NCBI RefSeq assembly: GCF_003201285.1
Contig: NZ_QICS01000006.1
Span: 124,001 to 188,000, forward strand
Source of the DNA: Lachnotalea glycerini
GTDB lineage: Bacteria > Bacillota > Clostridia > Lachnospirales > Lachnospiraceae
Length of the DNA: 64,000 nucleotides
Direction: 5' to 3'
Part shown: piece after piece, positions 45,987 through 56,599 of the stretch
Layout: each line of letters starts with the position of its first letter
How positions within the stretch are numbered: position 1 is the stretch's first letter
Translations under genes and position numbers: made by a program
Notes under the pieces: generated by a model
What the model saw: the letters and a program-made list of their open reading frames with translations, nothing else
Told to the model about the DNA's origin: nothing
Database searches by the model: none

Positions 45987-45987
45987 T

Positions 45988-46929
45988 GTGAGAATAATAT
46001 TTATGGGAACGCCTCAATTTTCGGTAGGAACTTTAGAAAGCCTAATTGCGGCCGGACATGAAGTGGCAGCGGTTGTTACACAGCCTGATAAACCTAAGGG
46101 AAGAGGCAAGGAGATTCAATTTTCTCAAGTGAAAGAAGCCGCATTAAGACACAAAATCCCTATTTATCAGCCAGTTAAAGTAAGAGAACCTGAATTTATT
46201 GAAATATTAAAAAACATCAATCCTGATGTAATTGTAGTCGTTGCATTTGGGCAGATTCTGTCAAAGACAATCTTAGAGATGCCAAGATACGGATGTATTA
46301 ATGTGCATGCCTCCTTATTGCCAAAATTCCGTGGCGCAGCACCGATTCAATGGGCAGTTATTGAGGGGGAAAAGGAATCCGGAGTTACTACAATGCGAAT
46401 GGATGCTGGAATAGATACCGGAGATATGCTTTTAAAGACTGTTGTTCCAATAACAGAACAAGAAACAGGAGGAAGTCTTCATGATAAGCTTATGATGGCC
46501 GGTGCGAAGCTTTGCGTTGAAACACTTAAGCGACTGGAAGAGAATACAGTTGTTTTTGAAAAGCAGGATGACAGCTTATCAAACTATGCCAAGATGCTAG
46601 ATAAATCATTAGGAAATATTGACTGGAACAATTCTGCAGTTAATATTGAACGATTAATCAGAGGTTTAAATCCATGGCCAAGCGCTTATAGTAAACTGAA
46701 TCATAAGACCTTAAAGATTTGGAAAGCGACTGTCATAGCAGAGGAAGCAGACGGAGTAGCCGGAGAAATTGTAGCTGTTGCAAACGATTCAATTAATGTG
46801 AAAACAGGAGATGGATTACTAGCCATTACAGAGCTTCAATTAGAGGGAAAAAAGCGAATGCCCGCAAAGGATTTCCTAAGAGGTGTACAGTTAGAAATTG
46901 GAATCAAATTAGGAGAAAACAAGGATTAA
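45988..46929 (+). CDS. fmt: Methionyl-tRNA formyltransferase
   Basis: Fmt formylates initiator Met-tRNA with 10-formyl-THF. The GTG start at 45988 lies one base after the def stop, and AGGAGGAG inside the end of def serves as its ribosome site. It is 313 residues. Motifs: RIIFMGTPQFSV, INVHASLLPKFRGAAPIQ with the catalytic His and Asn region, and GITTMRMDAGIDTGDML-like. The C-terminal tRNA-binding domain ends with LQLEGKKRMPAKDFLRG. Confidence 0.96.
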   Translation: MRIIFMGTPQFSVGTLESLIAAGHEVAAVVTQPDKPKGRGKEIQFSQVKEAALRHKIPIYQPVKVREPEFIEILKNINPDVIVVVAFGQILSKTILEMPRYGCINVHASLLPKFRGAAPIQWAVIEGEKESGVTTMRMDAGIDTGDMLLKTVVPITEQETGGSLHDKLMMAGAKLCVETLKRLEENTVVFEKQDDSLSNYAKMLDKSLGNIDWNNSAVNIERLIRGLNPWPSAYSKLNHKTLKIWKATVIAEEADGVAGEIVAVANDSINVKTGDGLLAITELQLEGKKRMPAKDFLRGVQLEIGIKLGENKD

Positions 46930-47105
46930 TTGTGAAAAATATTTGAAAATCATAATTTTATCTTAAAATAGGTGTATAATATCCTAAATGTAGAAATAAT
47001 ACATTGTTACATGATGATATTGATATAATTTATCATTAATTTTTAATGTTAATCTTAAAATGATAAAGTTTTTTGCTTATCATTGTTTCAGAAGGAGGAA
47101 TAAAT

Positions 47106-47813
47106 ATGTTAGGATATGGATATGGTTTTTATTACGACCCAACCTATATTTTAGTTATAATAGGCATTATATTAACGTTGGCGGCATCAGCCAAGGTTAA
47201 GGGGACTTTTGCCAAGTATTCAAAGGTGCGAAGCATGTCTGGAATGACGGGTGCTGATGCAGCGAGAAGAGTTTTGAATTCTGCAGGCATTTACGATGTT
47301 ACGATTGAAAGAATATCGGGTAATCTTACAGACCATTATGATCCAAGAGGTAAGGTGCTACGTTTGTCTGACAGTGTATATGGCTCTCAATCTGTTGCAG
47401 CAATTGGAGTCGCAGCTCATGAGTGCGGACATGCGATACAAGATCAACAAGACTATGTGCCATTAAGAATTAGAGCATCACTTGTACCTGTTGCTAATAT
47501 AGGCTCAACACTTGCATGGCCTATTATTGTAATTGGGGCAATTATCGGAGCATTTGATACGTTAGTTTTGTTTGGTATCATTTTATTTTCTGCAGCGGTG
47601 TTATTTCAATTAATAACTTTACCAGTGGAATTTAATGCTTCAAGTCGGGCAGTAGCCATATTGGATCAGACAGGAATATTAGGAAGTCAAGAAATACATG
47701 ATACTAAGAAAGTGCTATCAGCAGCAGCTCTGACCTATGTGGCAAGTGCAGCAACTGCTATTTTACAGCTCTTAAGACTAGTTTTGTTATTCGGAGGAAG
47801 AGATCGTGACTAA
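47106..47813 (+). CDS. Membrane zinc metallopeptidase (YugP family)
   Basis: A 235-residue integral membrane peptidase. I chose the ATG at 47106, with GAAGGAGG upstream; an earlier start lacks a site. The zinc motif is AAHECGHAIQDQ (HExxH, about residue 110). The region from LRIRASLVPVANIGSTLAWP holds several membrane helices. The N-terminus starts with a helix, YILVIIGIILTLAAS. Family members are DUF4177/YugP-type proteases of unknown substrate. It is at the usual clostridial place between fmt and rsmB, with 176 bases after fmt. Confidence 0.88.
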   Translation: MLGYGYGFYYDPTYILVIIGIILTLAASAKVKGTFAKYSKVRSMSGMTGADAARRVLNSAGIYDVTIERISGNLTDHYDPRGKVLRLSDSVYGSQSVAAIGVAAHECGHAIQDQQDYVPLRIRASLVPVANIGSTLAWPIIVIGAIIGAFDTLVLFGIILFSAAVLFQLITLPVEFNASSRAVAILDQTGILGSQEIHDTKKVLSAAALTYVASAATAILQLLRLVLLFGGRDRD

Positions 47814-49167
47814 ATCAGTAAATACGAGAGAACTGATTCTGGGTATTTTATTAGAGGTGACTGAACATGAAGCATACAGTCACCTTATTATACGTAATGT
47901 ACTTGATAAATATCAGTATTTGGATAAACAGGAAAGAGCGTTTATAACAAGAGTTTCAGAGGGAACCATTGAAAATATGATACTGATAGATTATATCATT
48001 AACCAATTTTCCAAGGTTTCGATTAACAAAATGAAACCGGTAATTCGTTCAATTCTAAGAATGAGCGTATATCAATTGAAATTTATGGATAGTGTACCTG
48101 ATTCGGCAGTATGTAATGAAGCAGTCAAACTAGCAACTAGAAAAGGATTTCATAATTTAAAAGGCTTTGTAAATGGAGTATTAAGAAACATAAGCCGAAA
48201 TTTGGAACAGGTTACATTTCCTGATGAAAAGAAAACACCTTCCAAATATTTGTCTATTATGTATTCTATGCCGGAATGGATTGTTGAAAAATGGCTGGAA
48301 GAATACGAATATCATATTGTAAAGAGGATATTAGAGGGCTTTTTGAATAAAAATAGTACGACAATAAGGTGCAATACGAGCAAGATTACGACAGAGGAAC
48401 TAAAGGCTATGCTTAATCAGGAAGGAATTCAAGTAAATTCATCCAATTGCTTAGATTATGCATTAGAAATCTCTGATTATAATAGAATAAATGTAATGGA
48501 AGCTTTTAAAAAAGGCTTTTTTCAAGTACAGGATATCAGTTCTATGCTTGTTGCGGAAGTGGCAGATATCAAAGAAAATTCGTATGTTATTGATGTTTGC
48601 GCTGCACCGGGAGGCAAAAGTCTGCATGCGGCAGATAAGCTAAAAGAAACCGGATACGTAGAGGCAAGAGATTTAACAGAGAATAAGATTACACTCATTG
48701 AGGAAAATATAAATCGAATTGGCTTTACTAATATAGAAGCAAGGCAACAGGATGCACTTATTTTAGATGAAAAATCGTTAGAAAAGGCAGATGTTGTATT
48801 AGCCGATCTGCCATGTTCAGGCCTTGGCGTTATTGCAAAAAAGACAGATATTAAATACAAAATGACTCCCAAGAAGCAAAGTGCTTTGGTAAAGCTTCAA
48901 AGGGATATTCTTCATGTTGTGGGTCAGTATGTCAAACCGGGAGGCGTTTTAATTTATAGTACCTGTACTATTAACCGGGAAGAAAATTTAGAAAATGTAA
49001 GTTGGTTTATTCAAAACCATGAGTTTGAATTGGAAAGTATTTCGAATTACTTAAAGGATAAGCTTCAATGTGATACAGCAGAAAGTGGATACGTTCAGCT
49101 GCTTCCTGAGATAAATGAAACAGATGGATTTTTTATTGCTAAGCTTAGAAAAGCTGACAGGCAATAA
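47806..49167 (+). CDS. rsmB: 16S rRNA (cytosine-C5) methyltransferase RsmB
   Basis: RsmB methylates C967 of 16S rRNA. The GTG start at 47806 overlaps the previous gene by 8 bases and has GGAGGA about 8 bases upstream. It is 453 residues: an N-terminal NusB-like RNA-binding domain (about 1-135), then a Rossmann methyltransferase with DVCAAPGGKSLHAAD, ADLPCSGLG (catalytic Cys) and IYSTCTINREEN (second Cys). Length and layout are typical. Confidence 0.95.
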   Translation: MTKSVNTRELILGILLEVTEHEAYSHLIIRNVLDKYQYLDKQERAFITRVSEGTIENMILIDYIINQFSKVSINKMKPVIRSILRMSVYQLKFMDSVPDSAVCNEAVKLATRKGFHNLKGFVNGVLRNISRNLEQVTFPDEKKTPSKYLSIMYSMPEWIVEKWLEEYEYHIVKRILEGFLNKNSTTIRCNTSKITTEELKAMLNQEGIQVNSSNCLDYALEISDYNRINVMEAFKKGFFQVQDISSMLVAEVADIKENSYVIDVCAAPGGKSLHAADKLKETGYVEARDLTENKITLIEENINRIGFTNIEARQQDALILDEKSLEKADVVLADLPCSGLGVIAKKTDIKYKMTPKKQSALVKLQRDILHVVGQYVKPGGVLIYSTCTINREENLENVSWFIQNHEFELESISNYLKDKLQCDTAESGYVQLLPEINETDGFFIAKLRKADRQ

Positions 49168-49181
49168 TATTTGGAGGAAAT

Positions 49182-50234
49182 ATGGAATTGATTGATATCA
49201 AATCTCTTAATATGGAGCAATTAAAAGATGAAATTGTTTCTATTGGAGATAAGGCATTTCGGGCAAAGCAAATTTATGACTGGCTGCATGTCAAGCTGGC
49301 AGAGAGCTTTGATGAAATGTCAAATATACCAGTTAGCTTAAGAGAGAGGCTGAAATTAACTTATGAAATTATTAATGTAAGTTCTATTGAAATACAAACG
49401 TCTAAGCTTGATGGAACACAAAAATACTTATTCCGGCTAAACGATGGAAATGTGATTGAAAGTGTATTAATGAGATATAAACATGGAAACTCAGTTTGTA
49501 TTTCATCACAGGTTGGCTGCAGGATGGGGTGTAAATTTTGTGCCTCTACAATCGGTGGTTTAGATAGAAACCTAACTGCGTCTGAGATGCTTTCGCAAAT
49601 TTATGCAATACAAAAAAGTACAAATGAGAGAATTTCTAATGTGGTAGTAATGGGAACAGGAGAACCTTTGGATAACTACGAGAATCTGCTTCGATTTATT
49701 GAAATTCTAACCGATGAATTTGGATTAAATATCAGCCAGAGGAATATTACGGTTTCTACTTGTGGAATTGTTCCTAAAATGACAGAGCTAGCGGACAGGG
49801 AACTTCAAATTACCTTGGCATTATCGCTGCATGCAACCACAGATGAAAAAAGGAAAGCACTGATGCCAATAGCAAATAAATACAGCCTTAAAGACGTCAT
49901 TTCTGCCTGTAAATATTATTTCCAAAAAACGGGGAGAAGAATTACATTTGAATATAGTTTGGTAGGTGGCGTGAATGATACCAATGAGGATGTAAGAGAA
50001 TTAATTGAGCTTATTAAAGGTATCAATTGTCACGTGAATTTAATACCGGTTAATCCAATAAAGGAAAGAGATTTTGTACAGTCTAATAAAAAAGTTATAG
50101 ATAATTTTAAAAATAAACTTGAAAAATGCCAAATAAATGTTACTATAAGAAGAGAAATGGGCAGAGATATTGATGGAGCCTGTGGTCAGCTTAGAAAGAG
50201 TTACAAAGATAGAAATGCAGAAAGGAAGTTATAA
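49182..50234 (+). CDS. rlmN: 23S rRNA/tRNA adenine-C2 methyltransferase RlmN
   Basis: RlmN is a radical SAM enzyme that methylates A2503 of 23S rRNA. The 350-residue protein has the SAM cluster motif CRMGCKFCAST (C-x3-C-x2-C), and VVMGTGEPLDNYE. A conserved Cys in STCGIVPKM and the C-terminal RREMGRDIDGACGQLR with the second catalytic Cys are present. GGAGG precedes the ATG. Confidence 0.96.
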   Translation: MELIDIKSLNMEQLKDEIVSIGDKAFRAKQIYDWLHVKLAESFDEMSNIPVSLRERLKLTYEIINVSSIEIQTSKLDGTQKYLFRLNDGNVIESVLMRYKHGNSVCISSQVGCRMGCKFCASTIGGLDRNLTASEMLSQIYAIQKSTNERISNVVVMGTGEPLDNYENLLRFIEILTDEFGLNISQRNITVSTCGIVPKMTELADRELQITLALSLHATTDEKRKALMPIANKYSLKDVISACKYYFQKTGRRITFEYSLVGGVNDTNEDVRELIELIKGINCHVNLIPVNPIKERDFVQSNKKVIDNFKNKLEKCQINVTIRREMGRDIDGACGQLRKSYKDRNAERKL

Positions 50235-50237
50235 GTA

Positions 50238-50981
50238 ATGAAGACATTTTCCATAACGGATGTGGGACAAAAGAGAAATATGAATCAGGACTACGTATAT
50301 ACATCTGAAAATCCAGTGGGGAATCTTCCGAATCTGTTTGCTGTGGCTGACGGCATGGGTGGGCATAAGGCCGGAGATTTTGCATCAAAATATACTGTAC
50401 AGCAATTAGTCAAATCGATTGAGTCAAATCGAGAAACGAATCCAATTAAGATTATCAGACAATCAATTGAATCAGCGAATAAAGAGCTCTTGAGTAAAGC
50501 CTGTGAAAATAATGAACTGATGGGTATGGGCACTACCTTAGTAGTAGCGACTGTAGTAAAGGATTATATCTATGTAGCGAACATAGGTGACAGCAGACTT
50601 TATATTATAGACCAAACCATTAAGCAAATCACAAAAGATCATTCTTTGGTTGAAGAAATGATACGCTTAGGAGAAATTGACAGAGAGGATGCAAGAAATC
50701 ATCCGGATAAGAATATAATTACCAGAGCAATCGGAGCCTCGGAGGATATCGCAGTGGATTTTTTTGAAATGAAATTGGAGTTAAATGATATCATACTTAT
50801 GTGCTCGGATGGATTAACCAATATGATAGAAGACAATGAAATATTTAAAATAGTAAAAGAAGAAAAAACACCAGAACAAAAGGCCCAAAGATTAGTTGAA
50901 ACAGCAAATCAGTATGGGGGAAAAGATAATATAGCAGTTATAATAATTGAACCATGTGTGAGTGAGGTGAAGATATGTTAA
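50238..50981 (+). CDS. prpC: PP2C-type serine/threonine phosphatase
   Basis: A 247-residue protein phosphatase that reverses PknB. Metal-binding motifs are visible: GQKRNMNQDYVY, VADGMGGHKAGDFAS, YVANIGDSRLY, MCSDGLTNMI and GGKDNIAVIII, the PPM family pattern. It lies 3 bases after rlmN, and its end overlaps pknB by 7 bases, so the two are translationally coupled. Confidence 0.96.
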   Translation: MKTFSITDVGQKRNMNQDYVYTSENPVGNLPNLFAVADGMGGHKAGDFASKYTVQQLVKSIESNRETNPIKIIRQSIESANKELLSKACENNELMGMGTTLVVATVVKDYIYVANIGDSRLYIIDQTIKQITKDHSLVEEMIRLGEIDREDARNHPDKNIITRAIGASEDIAVDFFEMKLELNDIILMCSDGLTNMIEDNEIFKIVKEEKTPEQKAQRLVETANQYGGKDNIAVIIIEPCVSEVKIC

Positions 50982-53059
50982 GACTTGGTATGTTTATTGG
51001 TGATCGATATGAGGTATTAGAGCCAGTGGGTTCAGGCGGCATGTCCGATGTATATAAAGGAAAAGACCACAAACTAAATCGGTTTGTGGCAATTAAAGTG
51101 TTAAAAAATGAATTTAGCAATGATAAAAATTTTGTATCTAAATTTAGAATAGAGGCACAGTCGGCAGCAGGTTTAGCACATCCGAATATTGTAAATGTAT
51201 ATGATGTTGGAGAAGAAGAGGGGATTCATTATATTGTAATGGAACTGGTAGAAGGGATCACTCTTAAGAATTATATCCAAAAGAAAGGTAAACTGTCTGT
51301 AAAAGAAGCAATCAGTATTGCTATTCAAATGTCGATGGGGATTGAAGCTGCGCATAACAATCATATCATTCATAGAGACATAAAGCCACAAAATATTATT
51401 ATTTCCAGAGATGGTAAGGTTAAGGTAACTGATTTTGGCATAGCACGGGCAGCTTCATCTAATACCATATCCTCTAATGTAATGGGATCGGTTCACTATA
51501 CTTCACCTGAGCAGGCCAGAGGTGGCTATAGTGATGAAAAAAGTGATATTTATTCTTTAGGAATTACCTTATATGAGATGCTTACCGGAAGAGTTCCTTT
51601 TGATGGAGACAATACGGTAGCTGTAGCAATCAAGCACATTCAGGATGAAATGGATTCACCTCGTGTATATTCGCCTGAGATTCCAATCAGTTTGGAGCAG
51701 ATTGTGTTTAAATGTACGCAAAAGAGGGCAGATAGACGTTATAGCGACATGGCAGAGGTCATTGCAGATTTAAAGAAATCATTAGTTAGTCCTGATGAGG
51801 ATTTTGTAAAGCTGGTACCGGAAGAAAATAATGCTAAGACTATCATGATAACGGATGATGAGAGAGTTAAAATAAAGAGTGAAACAGGAAAACTTGGCTA
51901 TGATGTAAAGCAAAAACATGATTTACAAGAAGAAAAAGATGATGGTGATGAGGACAGTGAAGAGGAAGACTTATACGAAGATGAAAGTGATGAGGAAAAT
52001 GATACCTCTGAGGATATGAATCCAACTCTAGAAAAAATTATGAACGTTCTTGGAATTGTAGCAGCCATTATTATAGCGTTGATAGCAATTTATGTTGCAG
52101 CTAAAGCCTTTGGTGTATTTAATGGGTTTGGAAGCAGCAGTACGAAAAATAAAACTACAGTTGAAACAACTGAGGAAGCAACAGAACAGGTTGAAATGAT
52201 TAATGTAGTAGGAAAAACCTTGGAAGAAGCGAAAACCGAGTTAAACACATTAGGACTAGGGATAAAGGATTCCTCTTATGAGAATTCCGACATGTATGAG
52301 TCTGGATATGTTATTGCACAAGATGTTGAAAAGGGTAAAAAGGTTGATAAAAACACAACAATTAATGTTACGGTCAGTACCGGAGAGAGTACATTTGATT
52401 TGACAGATGTATCTGGATTATCAAAGGATGAGGCGGTTAGTACACTTGAAAAAGAAGGGCTGACTGTTACCACTTCCTCGCAGGCAAGCACAAGTGTAGC
52501 GAAAGGAAATGTGATTTCAACATCTCCTACTGCTGGAACATCAGTAAAAAAGGGATCCAGTGTAACTGTTGTGGTCAGCAGTGGATCTGAAGAGGTTACA
52601 GTTCCGGATATTACTGAGATGTCAGAGGCCGCTGCTAAGTCTGCATTAAAATCAGCAGGGCTTGCAGTGGGAACCATTAATTCCTCTTACAGCTCTAAAA
52701 TAGAAGAAGGTTATGTAATCAGTCAAAGCTATACATCGGGAAAGAGTGTGAGTGAGGGAACCGCAGTGGACTTTGTAGTTAGTATGGGGCCGGAAACAGG
52801 CACAGCGCAAGGACAATCTACAGGAACAATTCGAATTGAAAAATCTGATTTGCCAGATGATTTTGTGGATGGTACCATGCGGTTAGATTTAACTCAAAAT
52901 GGGAAAACTGCCACTGTAGTAGAGGAAGATGTATCAGCTTCGGAATTTCCATATTCACGTCAGATAATTGGTGAGAGCGGAGTGACAACAGGAACAGTGA
53001 AAATGTATATTGACGGTGTTGCCGTGGATGGTACCTTTACGATTACATTTTCGGAATAG
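50975..53059 (+). CDS. pknB: Serine/threonine protein kinase with PASTA domains
   Basis: A 694-residue membrane kinase. The cytoplasmic kinase domain (about 11-275) has GSGGMSDVY, Lys41 in VAIKVLK, HRD at 133-135 and DFG at 153-155. A charged, very acidic juxtamembrane stretch (about 320-350, EDSEEEDLYEDESDEEN) precedes the membrane helix (about 352-376). Outside are three PASTA repeats (about 398-600) that bind muropeptides, then a Thr/Gly-rich end domain. The PrpC-PknB-RsgA order is standard. The acidic stretch is more extensive than in Bacillus PrkC. Confidence 0.95.
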   Translation: MLRLGMFIGDRYEVLEPVGSGGMSDVYKGKDHKLNRFVAIKVLKNEFSNDKNFVSKFRIEAQSAAGLAHPNIVNVYDVGEEEGIHYIVMELVEGITLKNYIQKKGKLSVKEAISIAIQMSMGIEAAHNNHIIHRDIKPQNIIISRDGKVKVTDFGIARAASSNTISSNVMGSVHYTSPEQARGGYSDEKSDIYSLGITLYEMLTGRVPFDGDNTVAVAIKHIQDEMDSPRVYSPEIPISLEQIVFKCTQKRADRRYSDMAEVIADLKKSLVSPDEDFVKLVPEENNAKTIMITDDERVKIKSETGKLGYDVKQKHDLQEEKDDGDEDSEEEDLYEDESDEENDTSEDMNPTLEKIMNVLGIVAAIIIALIAIYVAAKAFGVFNGFGSSSTKNKTTVETTEEATEQVEMINVVGKTLEEAKTELNTLGLGIKDSSYENSDMYESGYVIAQDVEKGKKVDKNTTINVTVSTGESTFDLTDVSGLSKDEAVSTLEKEGLTVTTSSQASTSVAKGNVISTSPTAGTSVKKGSSVTVVVSSGSEEVTVPDITEMSEAAAKSALKSAGLAVGTINSSYSSKIEEGYVISQSYTSGKSVSEGTAVDFVVSMGPETGTAQGQSTGTIRIEKSDLPDDFVDGTMRLDLTQNGKTATVVEEDVSASEFPYSRQIIGESGVTTGTVKMYIDGVAVDGTFTITFSE

Positions 53060-53065
53060 GAGTAT

Positions 53066-53944
53066 ATGCAGGGAAAAATCATAAAAGGAATTGCAGGTTT
53101 TTATTATGTTCATACAGGTGAAGATATCGTATATGAGTGTAAGGCCAAAGGTGTATTTCGTAAAAATAAAATAAAACCATTAGTAGGAGACAATGTAATC
53201 TTAGATGTTTTGGATGAAAAAGAAAGAAAGGGCAATATTATTGAGATTCTTAAAAGAAAGAATGAACTAATTCGTCCTGCTGTTTCAAACATTGATCAGG
53301 CATTGGTCATTTTTGCTGCGGCAAAACCAAATCCTAATTTTAATCTATTGGATCGGTTTTTAATTATGATGGAAAGACAAAGCGTAAATACAATCATATG
53401 CTTTAATAAAAAGGATATTGTAACGAAAAAGGAATTGGAACAGCTTAAAAATACTTATATGCAGTGCGGCTATGACATTGTATTTACGAGTGCCAAAAAG
53501 GAAGATGGAGTGGATGAAATTGGAAATTTAGTCCGAGGTAAAACAACAGCAGTTGCTGGACCCTCTGGTGTTGGAAAGTCGTCGATTATTAACGTACTTC
53601 AACCAAATGCATTGATGGAAACCGGATCTATAAGCATGAAGATAGAAAGGGGGAGGCATACGACCAGACATTCAGAATTAATATATATTGAAGAAGCGAC
53701 TTATATCATGGACACTCCAGGATTTAGCTCTTTATATATTAATGATTTTGAAAAAGATGAATTAAAAGATTATTTTCCGGAGTTTGCTCAATATCAAGAA
53801 GGTTGTAAATTTCAAGGATGTATGCATATAAATGAGCCAAAATGTATGGTTAAAAAAGCACTTGTGGATGGTAATATAAGTCCGATCAGATACAATAATT
53901 ACGTAGAGATGTTTCAGGAATTAAAAGACAAAAGGAGATATTAG
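53066..53944 (+). CDS. rsgA: Ribosome small subunit-dependent GTPase A (RsgA)
   Basis: RsgA helps late assembly of the 30S subunit. It is 292 residues: OB-fold start, then a circularly permuted GTPase with CFNKKDIV (G4), FTSAKKEDG (G5), GPSGVGKSSI (G1) and DTPGFSSL (G3). A C-terminal zinc site CKFQGCMHINEPKC follows. AGGAG precedes the ATG, 6 bases after pknB. Confidence 0.96.
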   Translation: MQGKIIKGIAGFYYVHTGEDIVYECKAKGVFRKNKIKPLVGDNVILDVLDEKERKGNIIEILKRKNELIRPAVSNIDQALVIFAAAKPNPNFNLLDRFLIMMERQSVNTIICFNKKDIVTKKELEQLKNTYMQCGYDIVFTSAKKEDGVDEIGNLVRGKTTAVAGPSGVGKSSIINVLQPNALMETGSISMKIERGRHTTRHSELIYIEEATYIMDTPGFSSLYINDFEKDELKDYFPEFAQYQEGCKFQGCMHINEPKCMVKKALVDGNISPIRYNNYVEMFQELKDKRRY

Positions 53945-53946
53945 AT

Positions 53947-54612
53947 ATGATAAAGCTTTCACCCTCTATTCTTGCAGCGGATTTTAAAAATCTTAGCGAT
54001 AATATACAAAAAGCTGACCAGGCAGGCGCTCAGTACATTCACATAGATGTTATGGACGGAGATTTTGTCCCAAGTATTTCACTTGGGGTACCTGTTATCC
54101 AATCAATAAGAAGTGCGACAGATAAAATCTTTGATGTTCATTTAATGGTGAGTAATCCGGAACGATATATTGCTGATTTTGTCAAGGCAGGTGCAGATAT
54201 TATTACTGTTCATGCAGAAGCTTGTAAACATCTTGACAGGACACTTAACTTTATTAAGCAAAATGGGGTTAAAGTGGGAGTGGCACTGAATCCTTCCACG
54301 CCGTTATCAGCACTTGATTATGTATTGGATTTAGTTGATATGGTTTTAATTATGACTGTCAATCCAGGTTTTGGAGGACAAGCTTTTATTGCCGGTATGT
54401 ATGACAAGGTAACCAGACTTAGAGATATGATTAAGGATAAAGGATTCAATACGGATATAGAGGTAGACGGAGGAATTACGCAGGATAATTTAGACAAGAT
54501 TATTGAGGCCGGTGCCAATGTGATTGTAGCGGGTTCTTCAATATTTCAAGGTGATATCAAAGAAAATATAACATCCTTTAATAATATAATTAGTAAATAT
54601 GAAAGTATGTAA
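53947..54612 (+). CDS. rpe: Ribulose-phosphate 3-epimerase
   Basis: Rpe interconverts ribulose-5- and xylulose-5-phosphate in the pentose phosphate pathway. The 221-residue TIM barrel has SPSILAADF, HIDVMDGDFVPS, FDVHLMVSNPERYI, TVNPGFGGQAF and EVDGGI with catalytic Asp residues and metal His. AGGAG lies before the ATG. It starts 2 bases after rsgA, the usual order. Confidence 0.96.
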   Translation: MIKLSPSILAADFKNLSDNIQKADQAGAQYIHIDVMDGDFVPSISLGVPVIQSIRSATDKIFDVHLMVSNPERYIADFVKAGADIITVHAEACKHLDRTLNFIKQNGVKVGVALNPSTPLSALDYVLDLVDMVLIMTVNPGFGGQAFIAGMYDKVTRLRDMIKDKGFNTDIEVDGGITQDNLDKIIEAGANVIVAGSSIFQGDIKENITSFNNIISKYESM

Positions 54613-54667
54613 AATAGCAATTTAAGTTCGTAAATTGTGAAAGGCATGCTGTATGAATTGAGGAAAA

Positions 54668-55318
54668 ATGAAAACACTTATCATTTCAGGCGGATATATA
54701 AATCAGGAATTTCTGGAAGAATTTCTTTCTAAAAATAAATTTGAATATATTATTGGAGTAGACAAGGGAATTGAGATATGTTATGAATATGAAATCATGC
54801 CATCTATTATAATGGGTGATTTTGATTCGGTTAGGATGGATACACTAAAATATTATGAAAATCACTCGGATATTAAAATACATCGATTTAAGCCGGAAAA
54901 GGATGACACAGATACGCAAATGGCCATTTTGTGGGCAGTGCAGATAGAGAGTACAGAAATTGCAATTATTGGGGCTACCGGTAGTCGAATTGATCATCTT
55001 CTAGGAAATATTCAAAGCCTGAGTATCGCATTGGAAAAGAATATTAATTGCTATATAATAGATAGTAACAATAAGATTATGCTGATAAAGGATAGTCTTG
55101 AGATTAAAAAGAAAGAGCAGTATGGGACTTATCTATCCTTACTTGCATTAACCAATCAAGTGACTGGTCTTACGTTAACAGGGTTTAAATATCCGCTTTA
55201 TGAGTATAACTTGACAAATCAGTCAGGGGGCTTTGGCGTAAGCAATGAAATCGTAGAGGAACGTGCGAAAATTATGTTTCAATCAGGAATTTTAATTATG
55301 ATACAATCAAAAGACTGA
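54668..55318 (+). CDS. thiN: Thiamine diphosphokinase
   Basis: ThiN makes thiamine diphosphate from thiamine and ATP. The 216-residue protein has IGVDKGIEICYEY, PSIIMGDFDSV and the FKPEKDDTDTQMAI motif. GATGSRIDHLLGNIQSL holds substrate residues. It sits at the end of the rsgA-rpe-thiN run, its common place, with 55 bases after rpe. Confidence 0.93.
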   Translation: MKTLIISGGYINQEFLEEFLSKNKFEYIIGVDKGIEICYEYEIMPSIIMGDFDSVRMDTLKYYENHSDIKIHRFKPEKDDTDTQMAILWAVQIESTEIAIIGATGSRIDHLLGNIQSLSIALEKNINCYIIDSNNKIMLIKDSLEIKKKEQYGTYLSLLALTNQVTGLTLTGFKYPLYEYNLTNQSGGFGVSNEIVEERAKIMFQSGILIMIQSKD

Positions 55319-55338
55319 CAGTAGAAAGGAAGTTACAT

Positions 55339-56436
55339 ATGAAATTAGGTATAGTAGGGTTGCCAAATGTAGGAAAGAGTACATTATTTAATTCTTTAAC
55401 AAAAGCAGGAGCGGAATCAGCAAATTATCCATTCTGTACGATAGATCCAAATGTAGGAATTGTAACAGTTCCAGATGAAAGACTTACCTTATTGGGTAAT
55501 TTTTATGCTTCAAAGAAAGTTACACCGGCAGCAATTGAATTTGTAGATATAGCAGGTCTGGTAAAAGGTGCTTCAAAGGGAGAAGGTCTAGGAAACCAAT
55601 TTTTATCCAATATAAGAGAGGTAGATGCTATTGTACATGTGGTAAGATGCTTTGAAGATACCAATGTAGTTCATGTAGATGGAAGTGTGGATCCACTTCG
55701 TGATATTGAAACAATTAATCTTGAACTGATTTTTTCAGACATAGAAATTTTAGAAAGAAGAATTGCAAAAACCAGCAAAGGTGCAAGAAATGATAAGACG
55801 CTTGCAAAGGAGCTAAATTTACTGACAAGAATAAAAGAGCATCTGGAAGAAGGAAAACTGGCAAAGAGTTTTGAAGCAAATGATGATGATGAGAAAGAGT
55901 TGTTAATCTCTTACAATCTGTTAACTTATAAGCCGGTTATTTTTGCGGCTAATGTAATAGAAGATGACCTTGCAGATGATGGCAGCAGTAATCAATATGT
56001 GAATTCTGTACGGGAATTTGCAAAGCAGGAAAGTTGTGAAGTATTTGTTGTTTGTGCAAAAATCGAGCAGGAAATTGCAGAGCTTGATGAGGATGAAAAG
56101 AAAATGTTTCTAGAGGATTTGGGTCTTATGGAATCAGGACTTGAAAAACTCATAAAAGCTAGCTACAGCTTATTAGGCTTGATTAGTTATCTAACCGCAG
56201 GAGAAGATGAAACAAGAGCTTGGACAATTAAAAAGGGCACGAAGGCGCCAGGTGCAGCAGGAAAGATTCATTCAGACTTTGAAAGAGGATTTATTCGTGC
56301 AGAGGTAGTAAATTATAAAAATTTATTGGACTGTGGTTCTTATTCAGCAGCTAAAGAGAAGGGGCTTGTTGGACTGGAAGGGAAAGATTATGTAGTAAAA
56401 GACGGTGATGTTATTTTATTTAGATTCAATGTATAA
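55339..56436 (+). CDS. ychF: Redox-regulated ATPase YchF (Obg-like)
   Basis: YchF is an Obg-family NTPase that binds ATP. The 365-residue length is typical. The P-loop is [12 protein letters not shown], then [17 protein letters not shown] (G3), and an Asn-x-x-Glu (NVIE) in place of the GTP-specific NKxD, which explains ATP preference in the family. The C-terminal TGS domain ends with [23 protein letters not shown] precedes the ATG. It follows thiN by 20 bases. Confidence 0.96.
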   Translation: MKLGIVGLPNVGKSTLFNSLTKAGAESANYPFCTIDPNVGIVTVPDERLTLLGNFYASKKVTPAAIEFVDIAGLVKGASKGEGLGNQFLSNIREVDAIVHVVRCFEDTNVVHVDGSVDPLRDIETINLELIFSDIEILERRIAKTSKGARNDKTLAKELNLLTRIKEHLEEGKLAKSFEANDDDEKELLISYNLLTYKPVIFAANVIEDDLADDGSSNQYVNSVREFAKQESCEVFVVCAKIEQEIAELDEDEKKMFLEDLGLMESGLEKLIKASYSLLGLISYLTAGEDETRAWTIKKGTKAPGAAGKIHSDFERGFIRAEVVNYKNLLDCGSYSAAKEKGLVGLEGKDYVVKDGDVILFRFNV

Positions 56437-56599
56437 AACTGATGTTGTAATTTATAAAATCATGATGTATGATGTTTCAATTCGTTGTATCAGGTCGAAA
56501 AATGCAAAAACTTATCAATCTCTTAAGTTTGATTTTTTTTCTGATTAGGTTTAAAATGAATATATAGTCGAAAACATTCGCAAAGAGGAGAAAACAGTT